Assembly (NCBI RefSeq): GCF_050303215.1
Contig: NZ_JBNLBH010000085.1
Location: forward strand, 1-64,000
Origin: Haliangium sp050303215
GTDB taxonomy: Bacteria; Myxococcota_A; Polyangia; Haliangiales; Haliangiaceae
Direction: 5' to 3'
DNA: 64,000 nucleotides
In this document: in pieces, positions 1-11,049 of the stretch
How the letters are laid out: every line of letters starts with the position of its first letter
How positions within the stretch are numbered: position 1 is the first letter of the stretch
Notes under the pieces: model-generated
The model's database searches: none
What the model was told of the DNA's origin: nothing
The model's input: only the letters and a program-made list of their open reading frames with translations
Program-made: the position numbers and the translations under genes

Positions 1-1
1 T

Positions 2-1795
2 CCCCTGCCCGAGCCCAACGCCCGCCTGCACCGCGTCGAGGGTGGCGAGGCCGGCTACGCCATCAACATCGCGCGCGAGCAGTTTGGGTTCGCGGCCGAC
101 GACTGGGGCCAGGATCTGCGCTTCTACGTCAACGTGCTCGGCGTGCTCAACCGGCGGGTCGTGCCCGCCACGGTCGCGGGCTGGAAGACGGTTGGGTTCG
201 AGGCCGGGGCGTTCATCTGGATCCCGAGCCAGTCCTTCGCCGCCGGCATGAAGGGCCTGATCGGCTCGGGCTCCTACAGCTACGAGGCCGCCGATGCGCT
301 GAGCATGGCCGAGGGCCTCGAGCGCGCCGGCGAGCTGATGGAGGATTTTCGGACGGCCGTGGTCCTGTCCGCCGTCTACCTGCCCGAGGCCTTGACTCGG
401 CACGTCACCGAGTCGTTCATCAACATCTTGAAGTCGCTCATGCTGATGGCGCTGGGGGCCATCGGCGTGGTCGCGATCTCGACCGCGGTCGGCGCCGCGC
501 TGGGCGCGCTGGCAGGCGGGGTCGGGGCCGCGCCGGGGGCGGCCGCGGGCTTCACGGTGGGCGTGGCCATCTGCGAATGGATCGGGCTCGCCTTCCTGAC
601 CGCCTGGCTCGCCCAGTCGGCGGTCGCGATCGGCGCTGCGTTCGGGGCCTTCATCGCCACGGTGTGGGAGGCGCACGGCGATCCGGACGTGCTCGACCGA
701 GCGGCCCAAGAGCACGCCGAGGCCTGGGGCACGCTGACCGGGGTCTTGATCGAGGCGCTGGTCATGTACGCCGCGGCCAAGGGCATCCCGGCGCTGTTGG
801 GGATGCTGCGAGGCACGCGCTTCGGCGAGGCCATCGGCGAGACCAAGCTGGGCCAGTGGCTGAGCACGCGGCTCGGCGAATACCAACAGGGCGAGAGCAA
901 GCTCCCCGGCCCGCGCGAGACCCTGCTCCGAGTCAAGGCCGACGGGCTGGCCACCGAGCTGTCGGTGCCCAAGGAGGTCACGCGCCCCCTGCTCCGGCTG
1001 TTCGAGCCCGAAACCGTGCGCCAGCTCCACGAGGTGCTGGGCGGCGACGGGCTGCGTATCCTATCCAAACGCGACATCTCGGTGCTCGATGCTCTCCAGC
1101 GGGCATGGGACACTGCCGGCAACGACGGCGTGGCGCGGGCCGAGGTGGTGGAGAGCGTGCGCATCCACATTGAAAAATCGTCGCTCAATGCCCAGGCCCT
1201 CCGCGACAGCCTCGATGCGTACGTCCACTTCAAGTCCAAGCACGGCAGCAAGGTCACGGGTGACTTCGTCAGCCGCTTCCGGCGGGCTTTCTCCCGCGAG
1301 AAGGTGCAAGCCGAAGCCGAGCTGAGGCTGGCCGAGGAGCTCCTCGCGGGCAAGACCGCGCTCGGCGAGTCGGGCCGCGTCGAAGGGCTCGCCGAGAGTG
1401 CCGTGGAAGGTGTCAAGACCCCAGAGTATCGCGCGACCACCGTAGAAGGCGCGAAGCTGGTCGAGTGCAAGGCCATTGGTACAGAGAAGGCGTCGTTCAC
1501 GAAGAACACGCTCCATAGGAACCTCCGCGAGGCCAACAAGCAGATCCGCATGCAATCGGAAGCGACAGGCGAGCAAGGCGGCTTGATTCGCCTAGACGCC
1601 AGCAAGGCCAAGCCCAAGGACGTCACGCCTGATACCCTCGCCGAGTGGGTGAGTTCGAGGCTCCCAGATCCCAGAGACAGCGTCGCGACCAAGTACGTGG
1701 AGATCCTCTACACCAACGTCAATGGAGATGCCGTGAAGGTTACGTTGCGACTAGACCACCGTAGATTCGTCGTCGATGCAATTGGAGGCTGGTGA
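2..1795 (+). CDS. Polymorphic toxin, LysM-type with C-terminal nuclease domain (5' partial)
   Basis: The frame is open from the first bases of the window, so the true start lies upstream. About the first 75 visible residues look like a LysM-type cell-wall/loading module (HRVEGGEAGYAINIAREQFG, ending GAFIWIPS). A very hydrophobic Gly/Ala-rich stretch of about 85 residues follows (nt 420-690), resembling the conserved pre-toxin region of LysM/PAAR-type secreted toxins. Next comes a helical linker and a distinct C-terminal domain of about 130 residues (nt 1400-1795). That domain carries an E-x-K core (LVECKA) and a basic NLREANKQI segment, typical of PD-(D/E)XK or CdiA-CT-like nuclease toxins. 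Base composition is less GC-rich at the tip, as is common for exchanged toxin domains. The translationally coupled small downstream gene fits an immunity role. The delivery route (eCIS, T6SS or other) cannot be told from this window. Confidence 0.7.
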   Translation, partial: PLPEPNARLHRVEGGEAGYAINIAREQFGFAADDWGQDLRFYVNVLGVLNRRVVPATVAGWKTVGFEAGAFIWIPSQSFAAGMKGLIGSGSYSYEAADALSMAEGLERAGELMEDFRTAVVLSAVYLPEALTRHVTESFINILKSLMLMALGAIGVVAISTAVGAALGALAGGVGAAPGAAAGFTVGVAICEWIGLAFLTAWLAQSAVAIGAAFGAFIATVWEAHGDPDVLDRAAQEHAEAWGTLTGVLIEALVMYAAAKGIPALLGMLRGTRFGEAIGETKLGQWLSTRLGEYQQGESKLPGPRETLLRVKADGLATELSVPKEVTRPLLRLFEPETVRQLHEVLGGDGLRILSKRDISVLDALQRAWDTAGNDGVARAEVVESVRIHIEKSSLNAQALRDSLDAYVHFKSKHGSKVTGDFVSRFRRAFSREKVQAEAELRLAEELLAGKTALGESGRVEGLAESAVEGVKTPEYRATTVEGAKLVECKAIGTEKASFTKNTLHRNLREANKQIRMQSEATGEQGGLIRLDASKAKPKDVTPDTLAEWVSSRLPDPRDSVATKYVEILYTNVNGDAVKVTLRLDHRRFVVDAIGGW

Positions 1796-2430
1796 TGAAC
1801 CGAGATCTGGCTTGCATCTCTCCTGTGCGCGACACATGGCGAGGGCGTAAGTACGCAGCCTCGTGGATGTGGGAGCCGCCCGGCCAAACCGAACCGCTCA
1901 ACGCCAGCTCTGCTCAGCGCCTTGAGGCGGTGTTGACCGCGCTCGCGCTCATCGCGCGGCCTCGCAGCGCGCTGTTCAGTGGGCCGCCGGGCGGAGAGAG
2001 CCTGCCGATGCTGAAGTGGCAGAGCGGCTCCAACGCAGCCTTCCAACGCGAAGTCCTGGCGACCCTCGCCGACGCTCCGTTTCCGATCACCAGCGCCGAG
2101 ATCGAGCTCGACTTGTTCGCGTGGGTGCACGTCGAAGACCAATCGGCGCCGATTCAGGGATGGCTCGAGCGGGCAGCAGATCTGGACATGTCCTTCGAGA
2201 CCGAGGCGCCATACTCGGCGCTCGCCATGGGCCACACCCTGTACCGCGACGGCAACACGAACGGCCCGTCCAACCACGAGCTGCACCTGCTGAACGCGCC
2301 GATGCTGAAGGCGGCGCTGGCCGCCGTGGAGGCGGTGGAAGGCCCGATCACCGAGGTCGAGGGCTTCACGGACGTGACCCGCGAGGGGTTTGCGACCTGG
2401 AGCGAGGAGGATTGGGCGCTGGATGACTGA
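1795..2430 (+). CDS. Putative immunity protein for the upstream toxin
   Basis: This encodes 211 residues with no signal peptide and no membrane segment; I do not recognise the family. The start ATG overlaps the toxin stop codon (TGATG), and a clear GGAGG ribosome site lies 6 bases upstream, inside the toxin gene, so the two genes should be translationally coupled. The protein is acidic overall, ends in a Trp/Asp-rich tail (WSEEDWALDD) and is clearly smaller than its partner. These are usual traits of cytoplasmic immunity proteins that bind a basic nuclease. A GTG three bases earlier is an alternative start. The immunity role is inferred from position and coupling only. Confidence 0.6.
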   Translation: MNRDLACISPVRDTWRGRKYAASWMWEPPGQTEPLNASSAQRLEAVLTALALIARPRSALFSGPPGGESLPMLKWQSGSNAAFQREVLATLADAPFPITSAEIELDLFAWVHVEDQSAPIQGWLERAADLDMSFETEAPYSALAMGHTLYRDGNTNGPSNHELHLLNAPMLKAALAAVEAVEGPITEVEGFTDVTREGFATWSEEDWALDD

Positions 2431-2648
2431 TCCTCGGCTCCCGCTTTCGGCTCCGACACCTTCTACGTCCGTGCGCCGACGTCGCAGGCCGTGTCGACGA
2501 TCTCGTCGGCCGTCACCTGCCGGGAACGCCTCGGCTGGCTCCGGCGCGTCTACCACCGGCAGCCGGCCTGACTCGTCCGCTCGTCGTGCCCGCTCCATCG
2601 CGACCCGCGAGCACGTAAGACCGCTGTTTTTTCGTACATCGAGACTGG

Positions 2649-3590
2649 ATGCAAGACCCGGGTGATAGCGTGGTGGGCAAGATGTTTCAGCCCCATGATC
2701 AGCGCTTCAAGGCGATGATGGGCTCGGTGTTGTCGCCGCTGGGGCAGCTCGAGTTGGAGCGCGCGGTGCACGTCGCGCCGACGCGCATCGACGTGGCGTT
2801 CGAGCCCCGGCCCGGGGCCCACGCACCTGAGCTCGGCACGTTGGCGCGCATGGCCCAGATGGGGCCGTGTCTGCTCGAGTATTATTCGCAGACGGTGCGC
2901 CTGCACCATGTCGAGCGCTGCCTGCGCAAGCAGATGGAGTACGCCCATGAGCGCCGGGTGACCGCCGAGCGCCAAGGCGACGGTGAGCCGGCCCCGCCCA
3001 GGCTGTGGATCCTGTCGATTGGGCGCCCGCGCAAGGTGCTGTCGAGGTACGAGGCCCGGGCGATGGAGGGGTGGCCGGCGGGCTTCTGGCAGACCCGAGC
3101 GGTGGATCGAGCCCACGTCGTCGTGCTGCGTGAGCTGCCGCGGACGCCCGAGACCTTGCCGCTGCGGTTGCTCGCGCGTGGGCGCGCTTTGCAACAGGCG
3201 ATGGAGGAGCTGGCGGCGCTGCCGACGACGCATCTGCTGAGGCAGCGGGCAAAACCGATCCTGGTTGCATTTCAGCCCCTCATCGTCCAGGATTTGGAGA
3301 GGCACGGAGACATGAACGCGCTCGAGAAAGCTCAGTCCCTGTACGAGGAGTGGAACCGCAAGGCCGAGACCCGCGGAGAGGCCCGCGGAGAGGCCCGCGG
3401 AGAGGCCCGTGGGCTGACGCAGGGCCGTCAGGAAGGCGTACGAGCGACGCTGATTCGGCTCGCGGAGCAGCGCTTCGGTCCATTGCCCGAGGACGCCCAG
3501 GCCCGCATCGAGCAAGCCGATCTGGCCACGCTGGACGTTTGGACGGGACGGCTGCTATCGGCGGCGTCGCTGGACGAACTTCTGGATTGA
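2649..3590 (+). CDS. Rpn-type PD-(D/E)XK nuclease/transposase-like protein with DUF4351-like tail
   Basis: This encodes 313 residues. The N-terminus has the HDQRFKAMM motif that resembles the HDxxFK start of Rpn/transposase_31 family proteins, which are recombination-promoting nucleases. The middle is divergent and I cannot place the full catalytic D...ExK set. The C-terminus has the hallmark layout of many Rpn-like proteins: a charged repeat linker (RGEARGEARGEARG, about residues 240-255) followed by a short helical domain. That domain (RLAEQRFGPLPEDAQ... DLATLDVWTGRLLSAASLDELLD) matches DUF4351-type tails. A second, frameshifted gene with the same kind of tail lies at 59.7-60.8 kb. Function here is unproven: such genes may act in horizontal recombination or in defence. 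The gene stands alone, downstream of the toxin/immunity pair. Confidence 0.6.
   Translation: MQDPGDSVVGKMFQPHDQRFKAMMGSVLSPLGQLELERAVHVAPTRIDVAFEPRPGAHAPELGTLARMAQMGPCLLEYYSQTVRLHHVERCLRKQMEYAHERRVTAERQGDGEPAPPRLWILSIGRPRKVLSRYEARAMEGWPAGFWQTRAVDRAHVVVLRELPRTPETLPLRLLARGRALQQAMEELAALPTTHLLRQRAKPILVAFQPLIVQDLERHGDMNALEKAQSLYEEWNRKAETRGEARGEARGEARGLTQGRQEGVRATLIRLAEQRFGPLPEDAQARIEQADLATLDVWTGRLLSAASLDELLD
3369..3413 (+). repeat. 12-bp tandem repeat in Rpn-like linker
   Basis: Three head-to-tail copies of GCCCGCGGAGAG (first copy with one change) and a degenerate fourth encode the RGEA repeats of the linker. Copy number can change in frame by slippage. Confidence 0.85.
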
Positions 3591-3666
3591 ACGTCTCGCG
3601 TCTCGCAGCAAGACCGCGTGTTCATGGCTGCGGTCTGGCTGATGCTCGGCGCAAGCCCGGCGGTCG

Positions 3667-4533
3667 TCAGTCGCGGCGGCCGAACAGGCGCCGGAAGAAG
3701 CCCCGCACCATGTCGAGCAACGCCCGGAACAACAGCGGCAGCGCACGCACCGGCTCGGCCTCGCGCGGAGCAATCGCGCGCGTCGCCGGCTTGGACGGCG
3801 CAGACGCCGCGGGCTTGGCCTTGACCTCACCGGCCTTGCCCTCGCCGGCCTCGCCTTCGCCCTCCTCGGCCGTGGCAGGCTTGCCCTCGCCGGCCTCGCC
3901 TTCGCCCTCCTCGGCCTCCGCGGCTTGCCCTGCCCCGGCCGCCTCGACGGCCTCGCCCGACTCGGCCGCGGCCGCCTCGGTTTCACCGGCGGCAGCCGCC
4001 TCGGCTTCACCGGCTGCAGCCGCCTCGGCGCCCTCGCCCTCTGCAGTCGCGGCCGCCTCGGCCGCCTCGGCCTCGACTTGCTCCAGGGACTCGCGCACGT
4101 TGCTCGCGAACTGCTTGAAGAGCTGGGCCGAGACGCTCTGGATCATGCCTCGGCCGAAGCGCACGATGCGGCCGGCGAGCTGGACGTCCGCGGTCACCGA
4201 TATCTCGACCACGCCGGGCTCGCCGGCCTCGACCCGGCCGTCCATGGTCATCTTGGCCGAGCCGGCGCCGCCCTTCTCCTTGCCCTTGCCCACCATCTGA
4301 AAGCGGTGCTCGCCCTCGTCGATCTCGGTGAGCTCGATGGTGCCCTTGTAGGCCACGGTCACGGGGCCGACCTTGACCTTCATCTGGCCGTGGAAGGTGC
4401 GCTCGTCTTCGACCTCGAGCAGCTCGGCGCCGGGCAGGCACGGCGCGATGCCCTCGGGGTCGAGCAGGAAGCGCCACACGTTTTCCATGGGGGCGGCGAC
4501 GGAGAAGCGTTCTTCGATCTTCAAGGACGACAT
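3667..4533 (-). CDS. coxG: CoxG/SRPBCC-family protein (CO dehydrogenase subunit G-like)
   Basis: This encodes 288 residues. Residues 5-150 form a CoxG-type SRPBCC domain (FSVAAPMENVWRFLLDPE, then CLPGAELLEV and FHGQMKVKVGPVTVAYKG). CoxG proteins recruit CO dehydrogenase to the membrane and are widespread beside molybdenum hydroxylase genes. A 100-residue Ala/Glu/Gly linker with two 36-bp DNA repeats follows. The protein ends in a basic amphipathic helix (MVRGFFRRLFGRRD), which would be the membrane anchor known from CoxG. I chose the ATG at 4533; a TTG two codons earlier is possible. It lies 40 bp downstream of the molybdopterin/MobA-like gene and is probably the last gene of that operon. No CO dehydrogenase subunits are in the window. 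Confidence 0.85.
   Translation of the reverse strand: MSSLKIEERFSVAAPMENVWRFLLDPEGIAPCLPGAELLEVEDERTFHGQMKVKVGPVTVAYKGTIELTEIDEGEHRFQMVGKGKEKGGAGSAKMTMDGRVEAGEPGVVEISVTADVQLAGRIVRFGRGMIQSVSAQLFKQFASNVRESLEQVEAEAAEAAATAEGEGAEAAAAGEAEAAAAGETEAAAAESGEAVEAAGAGQAAEAEEGEGEAGEGKPATAEEGEGEAGEGKAGEVKAKPAASAPSKPATRAIAPREAEPVRALPLLFRALLDMVRGFFRRLFGRRD
3836..3916. repeat. 36-bp direct repeat in the coxG linker
   Basis: Two identical 36-bp copies (3836-3871 and 3881-3916) with a 45-bp period encode the acidic GEGEAGEGK repeats of the CoxG linker. Confidence 0.85.
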
Positions 4534-4573
4534 GGACAATCATCTCCCCGCCGGTAGGCATGTGCGCGTGAGC

Positions 4574-6282
<1,709 letters not shown>

Positions 6283-6286
<4 letters not shown>

Positions 6287-7416
6287 GCCGTCTCCGTCCG
6301 CGTGGACGACGGCGGTGAGACCTCGGCGGGGGCGCGCAGGGCGGCGACGATCTGGGCCGCGATGGAGACCGCGATCTCGGCCGCCGAGCTGGCCCCGATG
6401 GACAGGCCAACCGGGCCGTGGATGCGGGCCAGCGCGGCGTCGTCCAGGCCATGGGCGCGCAGGCGCGTGAGCCGGGAGGCCTGGGTCTTCTTGCTGCCGA
6501 GGGCGCCGATGTAGAAGGCGGGTGAGCCCAAGGCAGCGATCAGGGCCGGCTCGTCGAGCTTGGGGTCGTGGGTCAGGGTGACCACCGCCGTGCGGTGATC
6601 GACGCCGAGCTCGGCCAGGGCGCGATCGGGCCAGGCGCCGTTCAGGGCCACGCCGGGGAAGCGCTCGGGGGTGGCAAAGGCGCCCCGGGGATCGACCACG
6701 GTGACCGCGAAGCCGAGCAGGGCCGCCATCGGACACAAGGCCTGGGCGATGTGGACCGCACCGACGACGATCAGGCGCAGGGGCGGGCTGTACACGCGCA
6801 GGAACACCTCGTCGCCGTCGAGCTCGCGCGTGGCCGAGCGATCGGCCCGGGCGGCCGCGCGCGCAGCGGCGATCAGGTCCGGCGGCAGGTCCGCTCCGGC
6901 TCCGGCTCCGGCGTCGCCGGCGTCAGCGACGATGTCGTCCAGTGGCAGCAGCCGCTGCTGGCCCGAGCCCAGCCACATCGCGAGCACGGCCGTGCGCTTG
7001 TCGGCGCGGACCTGGGCCAGGCGCTCGAGCAGCTCGCCCGGGCCGCTGTCGGCCGTGGCCAGGGGCGCGACGTAGACTTCGATCTTGCCGCCGCAGGCCA
7101 GGCCTACGCCCCAGGCGGTCTGGTTGGACACGCCGAAGGACAGCCGCCGGGGTTCGCGGCTGGTCATCACCGCGCGGGCCTCCTGGACCACGGCGGCCTC
7201 CACGCAGCCGCCCGACACCGAGCCCACGAAGGCGCCGTCGTCACGCACGGCGAGCTGGCTGCCGGCCGGCCGCGGCGACGAGCCCCAGGTGGAGATCACG
7301 GTCGCCAGGGCCACCGCGTGGCCGTCCCGGGCCCAGCTCGCGGCCGGGCCCAGGACGTCGTCGGTCGGGTTCGGTGACGGCGCTGGGGCTGAACCGGTGT
7401 CGGGGGCTTCGGACAT
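6283..7416 (-). CDS. XdhC/CoxF-family molybdenum cofactor insertion protein
   Basis: This encodes 377 residues. XdhC proteins bind the molybdenum cofactor, protect its sulfurated form and deliver it to xanthine-dehydrogenase-type enzymes. The N-terminal XdhC_CoxI domain has the hallmark SGGCVEAAVV at about residues 68-77. The C-terminal Rossmann domain has VVGAVHIAQAL, VTVVDPRGAFATPERFP and the signature YIGALGSKKTQASR. The start has a good GGAG site 6 bases upstream. It is the first gene of a three-gene minus-strand operon (xdhC, molybdopterin/MobA-like, coxG). The client hydroxylase must be elsewhere in the genome. Confidence 0.9.
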
Positions 7417-7567
7417 GAGTTTCTCCGCGTGACGAGCGCAGTGAGCGTAATCCGTTCGCCGCGCGGGGCTCAAGCTGACTGGCGCACAACGCCCGGGTAC
7501 AGCCGCAATCGAGGCCGCCGACCGAGAGCGCTCGGCGGGCTCGCGCCGGCCGGCGCACGAGGTCCGT

Positions 7568-8761
7568 CTACATCCAGGTGCCGCTGACCACGCGGTAGCT
7601 CAAGACCGAGCCGATGATGCCGTCGAGCTGCAGCGATCCGACCGGCTCGAGCATGCTCGACGGCAAGTACTGGGCCACGTCGCTGCTGAGGTAGACCTCG
7701 CCCGGTGGGCACACCGTCTGCAAGCGGCTGGCTCGGTTCACGTACATGCCGATGGCGGTGAAGTCGGAGCGGTACGAGCTGCCCATGGTGCCCACCAGGA
7801 CGTTGCCGGCGTCGATGCCGATGCGCATGCTCAGGGGCGGCAGTCCGCGGGTCACCGGGTTCTCGTCGAGCTCGACCAGGGCCCGCTGCATGTCGACCGC
7901 GCAGCGGGCGGCCTGCAGGGCCTGCTCCTTGCGCTCCATCTCCACCGGGGTGCCGAACAGGGCCATGATGGTGTCGCCGATGAACTTGTCGATGGTGCCG
8001 CGGTGGAAGAAGACCACCTCGCTCATGGTGGCCAGGTACTGATTCAACAGCTCGGTGAGGCGCTTGGTGTCGAGGGTCTGAGTGAGGTGGGTGAACCCGA
8101 CCAGGTCGGCGAACATGACGGTGCAGTAGGTGCTGCGCGGCTCCTGGTCGATGGATCGGCGCCCGCTGATGATGTCGTCGACCACCGAGGGGGCCAGGAA
8201 GCGCTTGAGCAACGACTCGGCCAGGCGGCGTTCGAGCCGGGCCACCTGGAGGTCGCGGACCCGAATCTGGCGCTGCCGCTCCTCGATGACTTTGCGCATC
8301 TTGGTCACGTAGGTGTCCGCCATCGCGAAGATCGAGTCGAAGTAGATCTCGTCGGCCCGCTCCAGGATGGCCAGCCGGTGCTCGGAGTCGATCTCGTGCT
8401 CCTCCAGCACCCGTTGGAGGCCCTTGCGAAACGACAGGAACCCGCGCATCAAGGTCGAGATGTTGAACTCGAGCGAGGCCCGATAGCTGGTGACGAACTC
8501 GATGAAGGCGTCGCGCTTGTCGCGCCCGGTCGCGACCTCGGTCAGCAGCTCACGGTTGAACTCGACCACCGACGCGACGAGGCGCCGCGACTCCTGGCGG
8601 GGCCGAGCACCACGCAGGTCGAGCGCCGTCTCGACCACCCAATCGGTGCCGCTTTCGACGATCTCGTCCTCGTGTTGCTCGAGGAGGTCATGCAAGAACT
8701 GCTCGAACTGGTCCAATTCGCTGCTCACTCCGATACAGCGCGGGCGCGCCGCGCCGACCAA
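7568..8761 (-). CDS. Class III adenylate cyclase with N-terminal helical sensor domain
   Basis: This encodes 397 residues from a TTG; a GTG 15 codons downstream (VSSELDQF) is equally possible. Residues 20-190 are all-helical with no membrane segment and end in a coiled coil (KMRKVIEERQRQ... LERRLAESLLKRFL). This is an unidentified sensor, possibly of the RsbR/globin-like helical type. The C-terminal cyclase domain has both metal aspartates (MFADLVGFT and IDKFIGDTIMALFG). It also has the adenine-selecting Lys/Thr pair (DKF and DFTAIG) and the transition-state Asn and Arg (VNRASRL). It should therefore be active and make cAMP. It is transcribed away from the TolC-like gene. A second cyclase with different sensors is at 18.2 kb. 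Confidence 0.85.
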   Translation of the reverse strand: MVGAARPRCIGVSSELDQFEQFLHDLLEQHEDEIVESGTDWVVETALDLRGARPRQESRRLVASVVEFNRELLTEVATGRDKRDAFIEFVTSYRASLEFNISTLMRGFLSFRKGLQRVLEEHEIDSEHRLAILERADEIYFDSIFAMADTYVTKMRKVIEERQRQIRVRDLQVARLERRLAESLLKRFLAPSVVDDIISGRRSIDQEPRSTYCTVMFADLVGFTHLTQTLDTKRLTELLNQYLATMSEVVFFHRGTIDKFIGDTIMALFGTPVEMERKEQALQAARCAVDMQRALVELDENPVTRGLPPLSMRIGIDAGNVLVGTMGSSYRSDFTAIGMYVNRASRLQTVCPPGEVYLSSDVAQYLPSSMLEPVGSLQLDGIIGSVLSYRVVSGTWM

Positions 8762-8895
8762 AGCTCGACCGCGACCGGTTCGCTCATGGTGAAGTGAAGC
8801 CAGCGTCTTTGCAAGGGCAGACAGGGGCGCGGGTTTGGGCTACGCTCCCGCGACCGCGGCGGGGTGGCACCCTCACGCCCGCCCCAAGGCCCGCC

Positions 8896-10290
8896 ATGCC
8901 CGCGTCGAACCGCCCTCTGCTCCGCGCGCTCCCCGCGCTCTCGCTCGTGTTCGCCGCGGCCGCGCATGCCGATCCCGCCCCGGCCGAGACGCCCGCCGCG
9001 CTCCGCCTCGACCTCGATGCGCTGATCGCGCGGACCCTGACCGGGCCGCGCGCGCGCATGGCTCATAGTGATACGGAGATGGCCAGGGCTCGGGCCGAGG
9101 AGGCCGAGGGCGCCCGCTGGCCGTCGCTGTCAGCGACCAGCTTCCTGGCCCCGAGCCCGGATATCCGCTGCGACGACGCGAGCTGCACCCAGACCACGCC
9201 CGACGACATCAGCCTGGATCTGGCCGGCGCCTACGCCGGGGCTCGGTTCACCGCGGTGCAGCCGCTGTACACCTTTGGCAAGCTGGACGCGGTCTCGGCC
9301 GCGGCCCGGGCCGCGACCCAGGCCAGCGAACACCTGGAAGATGCGCTCGCCGGCGACCTCGCCATGGAGGCCGCGCGCGCGTACTACGGGCTCAAGCTGG
9401 CGCGAGAGCTGGTGTGGCTGCTGGAGGATGGCCTGGCCCAGGTCGACAAGGCCGCGCGCTCGCTGCAGGCCGCGCTCGACGACGGCTCGGCCGAGGTGAC
9501 CGTGCAGGACCGGCTGCGGGTCGAGACCCTGCGCGCCGAGGTCGAGGCCCGGCTGGGCGAGGCCCACGAGGCCGAAGCGGTGGCGCTGGCCGGGGTGCGG
9601 GCGCTGACCGGCGCACCCGCGGCCGACATCGACGAAGAGCCGCTGGCTGAGCTGAGCGGGCCCCTGGTGGACCTCGAAGCCGCCCTGACCGCGGCCCGCG
9701 AGCACCGCCCCGAGCTGGCCGCGGCCCGCGCCGGGGTTGAGGCCGCGCGCGCGCAAGCCCGCCTGGAGAGCGCCCGCTGGTGGCCCGACCTGGTGGTGGT
9801 GGGCGGGGTCGACGTGGCCCGGGCGCAGGGCGTGGACGACCCGCCCTCGGCGTTTGCGCGCGACCCGTTCAACACCACCAGCGCGGCCCTGGCCCTGGCC
9901 CTGCGCTGGCAGCTCGATCCCTGGCGGCGGCGGGCCCGGGTCCGCGGCGCCCAGGCCCAGGTGCGCAAGGCCGAGGCCCTGGACGCGCTCGCCGCCGACC
10001 TGGCCCGCTTCGAGGTCCAGCGCGCGCACGCCCAGGCCGAGGCCGCGCGGACCCGGCTCGAGGCCGCCCAGCGAGGCCTCAGCAGCGCCCGTGGGTGGCT
10101 GGCCGCGGTGCTGCAGGCCGAGGCCGTGGGCGCGCTCGAAAGCAAGGACTTCGCCGACGCCTTCATCGCCTACTTCACCTTGCAAGCCCGCCACGCGACC
10201 AGCGTGTACGAGTGGAACCTGGCCCTTGTCGGACTTCGCCGCGCCACCGGTGAATTCCACGCCGCGCCGTCCGTCCGGAGCAATCGATGA
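8896..10290 (+). CDS. TolC-family outer membrane efflux protein
   Basis: This encodes 464 residues from the ATG at 8896, which is followed by a clean signal peptide (LLRALPALSLVFAAAAHA); longer upstream starts would bury it. The body is rich in long Ala/Glu/Arg helices in two repeats (about residues 120-250 and 270-420). Each follows a short beta-prone stretch such as ARFTAVQPLYTFGKLDA, the usual TolC/OEP layout. It should form an outer-membrane channel-tunnel for efflux or type I export. It overlaps the next gene, an MlaC-like periplasmic carrier, by ATGA, so the pair is co-translated. No inner-membrane pump or adaptor lies in the window. Confidence 0.85.
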   Translation: MPASNRPLLRALPALSLVFAAAAHADPAPAETPAALRLDLDALIARTLTGPRARMAHSDTEMARARAEEAEGARWPSLSATSFLAPSPDIRCDDASCTQTTPDDISLDLAGAYAGARFTAVQPLYTFGKLDAVSAAARAATQASEHLEDALAGDLAMEAARAYYGLKLARELVWLLEDGLAQVDKAARSLQAALDDGSAEVTVQDRLRVETLRAEVEARLGEAHEAEAVALAGVRALTGAPAADIDEEPLAELSGPLVDLEAALTAAREHRPELAAARAGVEAARAQARLESARWWPDLVVVGGVDVARAQGVDDPPSAFARDPFNTTSAALALALRWQLDPWRRRARVRGAQAQVRKAEALDALAADLARFEVQRAHAQAEAARTRLEAAQRGLSSARGWLAAVLQAEAVGALESKDFADAFIAYFTLQARHATSVYEWNLALVGLRRATGEFHAAPSVRSNR

Positions 10291-10922
10291 CCTCGAAGAA
10301 GCCGCCCTTCGCCGCCCTCGCCGTCTGTCTCGTCACCGTCGCCGGCCTGCTCTGGTCCGCCCCCGCCCGCGCCGGCGGCGACGGCGACGGCACCAGGGCC
10401 GTGCGCAGCGCCAACGACACCATCGCCAAGCTGCTGCGCCGCAAGGTCGAGCCCGGCAGCGCCGAGGAGAAGCGCCTGGCCACCCGGGTGACCGAGAGCG
10501 TGCGCGCCTTCCTCGACGTCGACGAGCTCGGCCGCCAGGCCTTGGTCGACCACTGGGACCGCCTCGAGGAGGCCAAGCGCAACGAGTTCCTGTCGGTGCT
10601 GCGCCAGCTCATCGAGCGCAACTACGTGCGCGGCCTGCGCGCCAACCTCGACTACCAGGTCGCGTACACCGGCGAGCGCCGAGACGGCGACACGCTCCGG
10701 GTCGCCACCGAGATCCACACCAAGCGCCGCGGCCGCCCCTACACGGTGAGCATCGACTACGTGCTGCGCCGGCAGGGCAAGGACTGGCGCGCGTTCGACG
10801 TGGTCACCGACGGGGTCGGGCTGGTCGAGAACTATCGGGCGATGTTCAACAAGATCATCACCAAAGAGGGCTTCGACGGCCTGCTCCGGCGCATGAAGAA
10901 GAAGCTGGCCGAGCTGGGCTGA
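10287..10922 (+). CDS. MlaC/Ttg2D-family phospholipid-binding periplasmic protein
   Basis: This encodes 211 residues with a signal peptide (ALAVCLVTVAGLLWSAPARA). The mature part has the MlaC features: a helical start, FLDVDELGRQALVDHW, LRQLIERNYVRGL, then a beta region with YTVSIDYVLRRQGKDWRAFDVVTDGVGLVENYR and FNKIITKEGFDGLLRRMKKK. MlaC carries phospholipids across the periplasm between MlaA at the outer membrane and the MlaFEDB transporter. It is translationally coupled to the TolC-like gene; mlaFED genes are not nearby. The exact lipid and partner are unknown. Confidence 0.87.
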   Translation: MTSKKPPFAALAVCLVTVAGLLWSAPARAGGDGDGTRAVRSANDTIAKLLRRKVEPGSAEEKRLATRVTESVRAFLDVDELGRQALVDHWDRLEEAKRNEFLSVLRQLIERNYVRGLRANLDYQVAYTGERRDGDTLRVATEIHTKRRGRPYTVSIDYVLRRQGKDWRAFDVVTDGVGLVENYRAMFNKIITKEGFDGLLRRMKKKLAELG

Positions 10923-11049
10923 GCCGGCGCCGTCGCAAGGCAAGGCGAGGGCCCGGGAGCGCGCCGGCGAGCAGACGGTCCTGGCCGCGGCCGGGCGCCC
11001 GCCGCTGGCACGCCTGGGGAGAGCACGGGAGCGCGCCCTCCGGGAGCGC

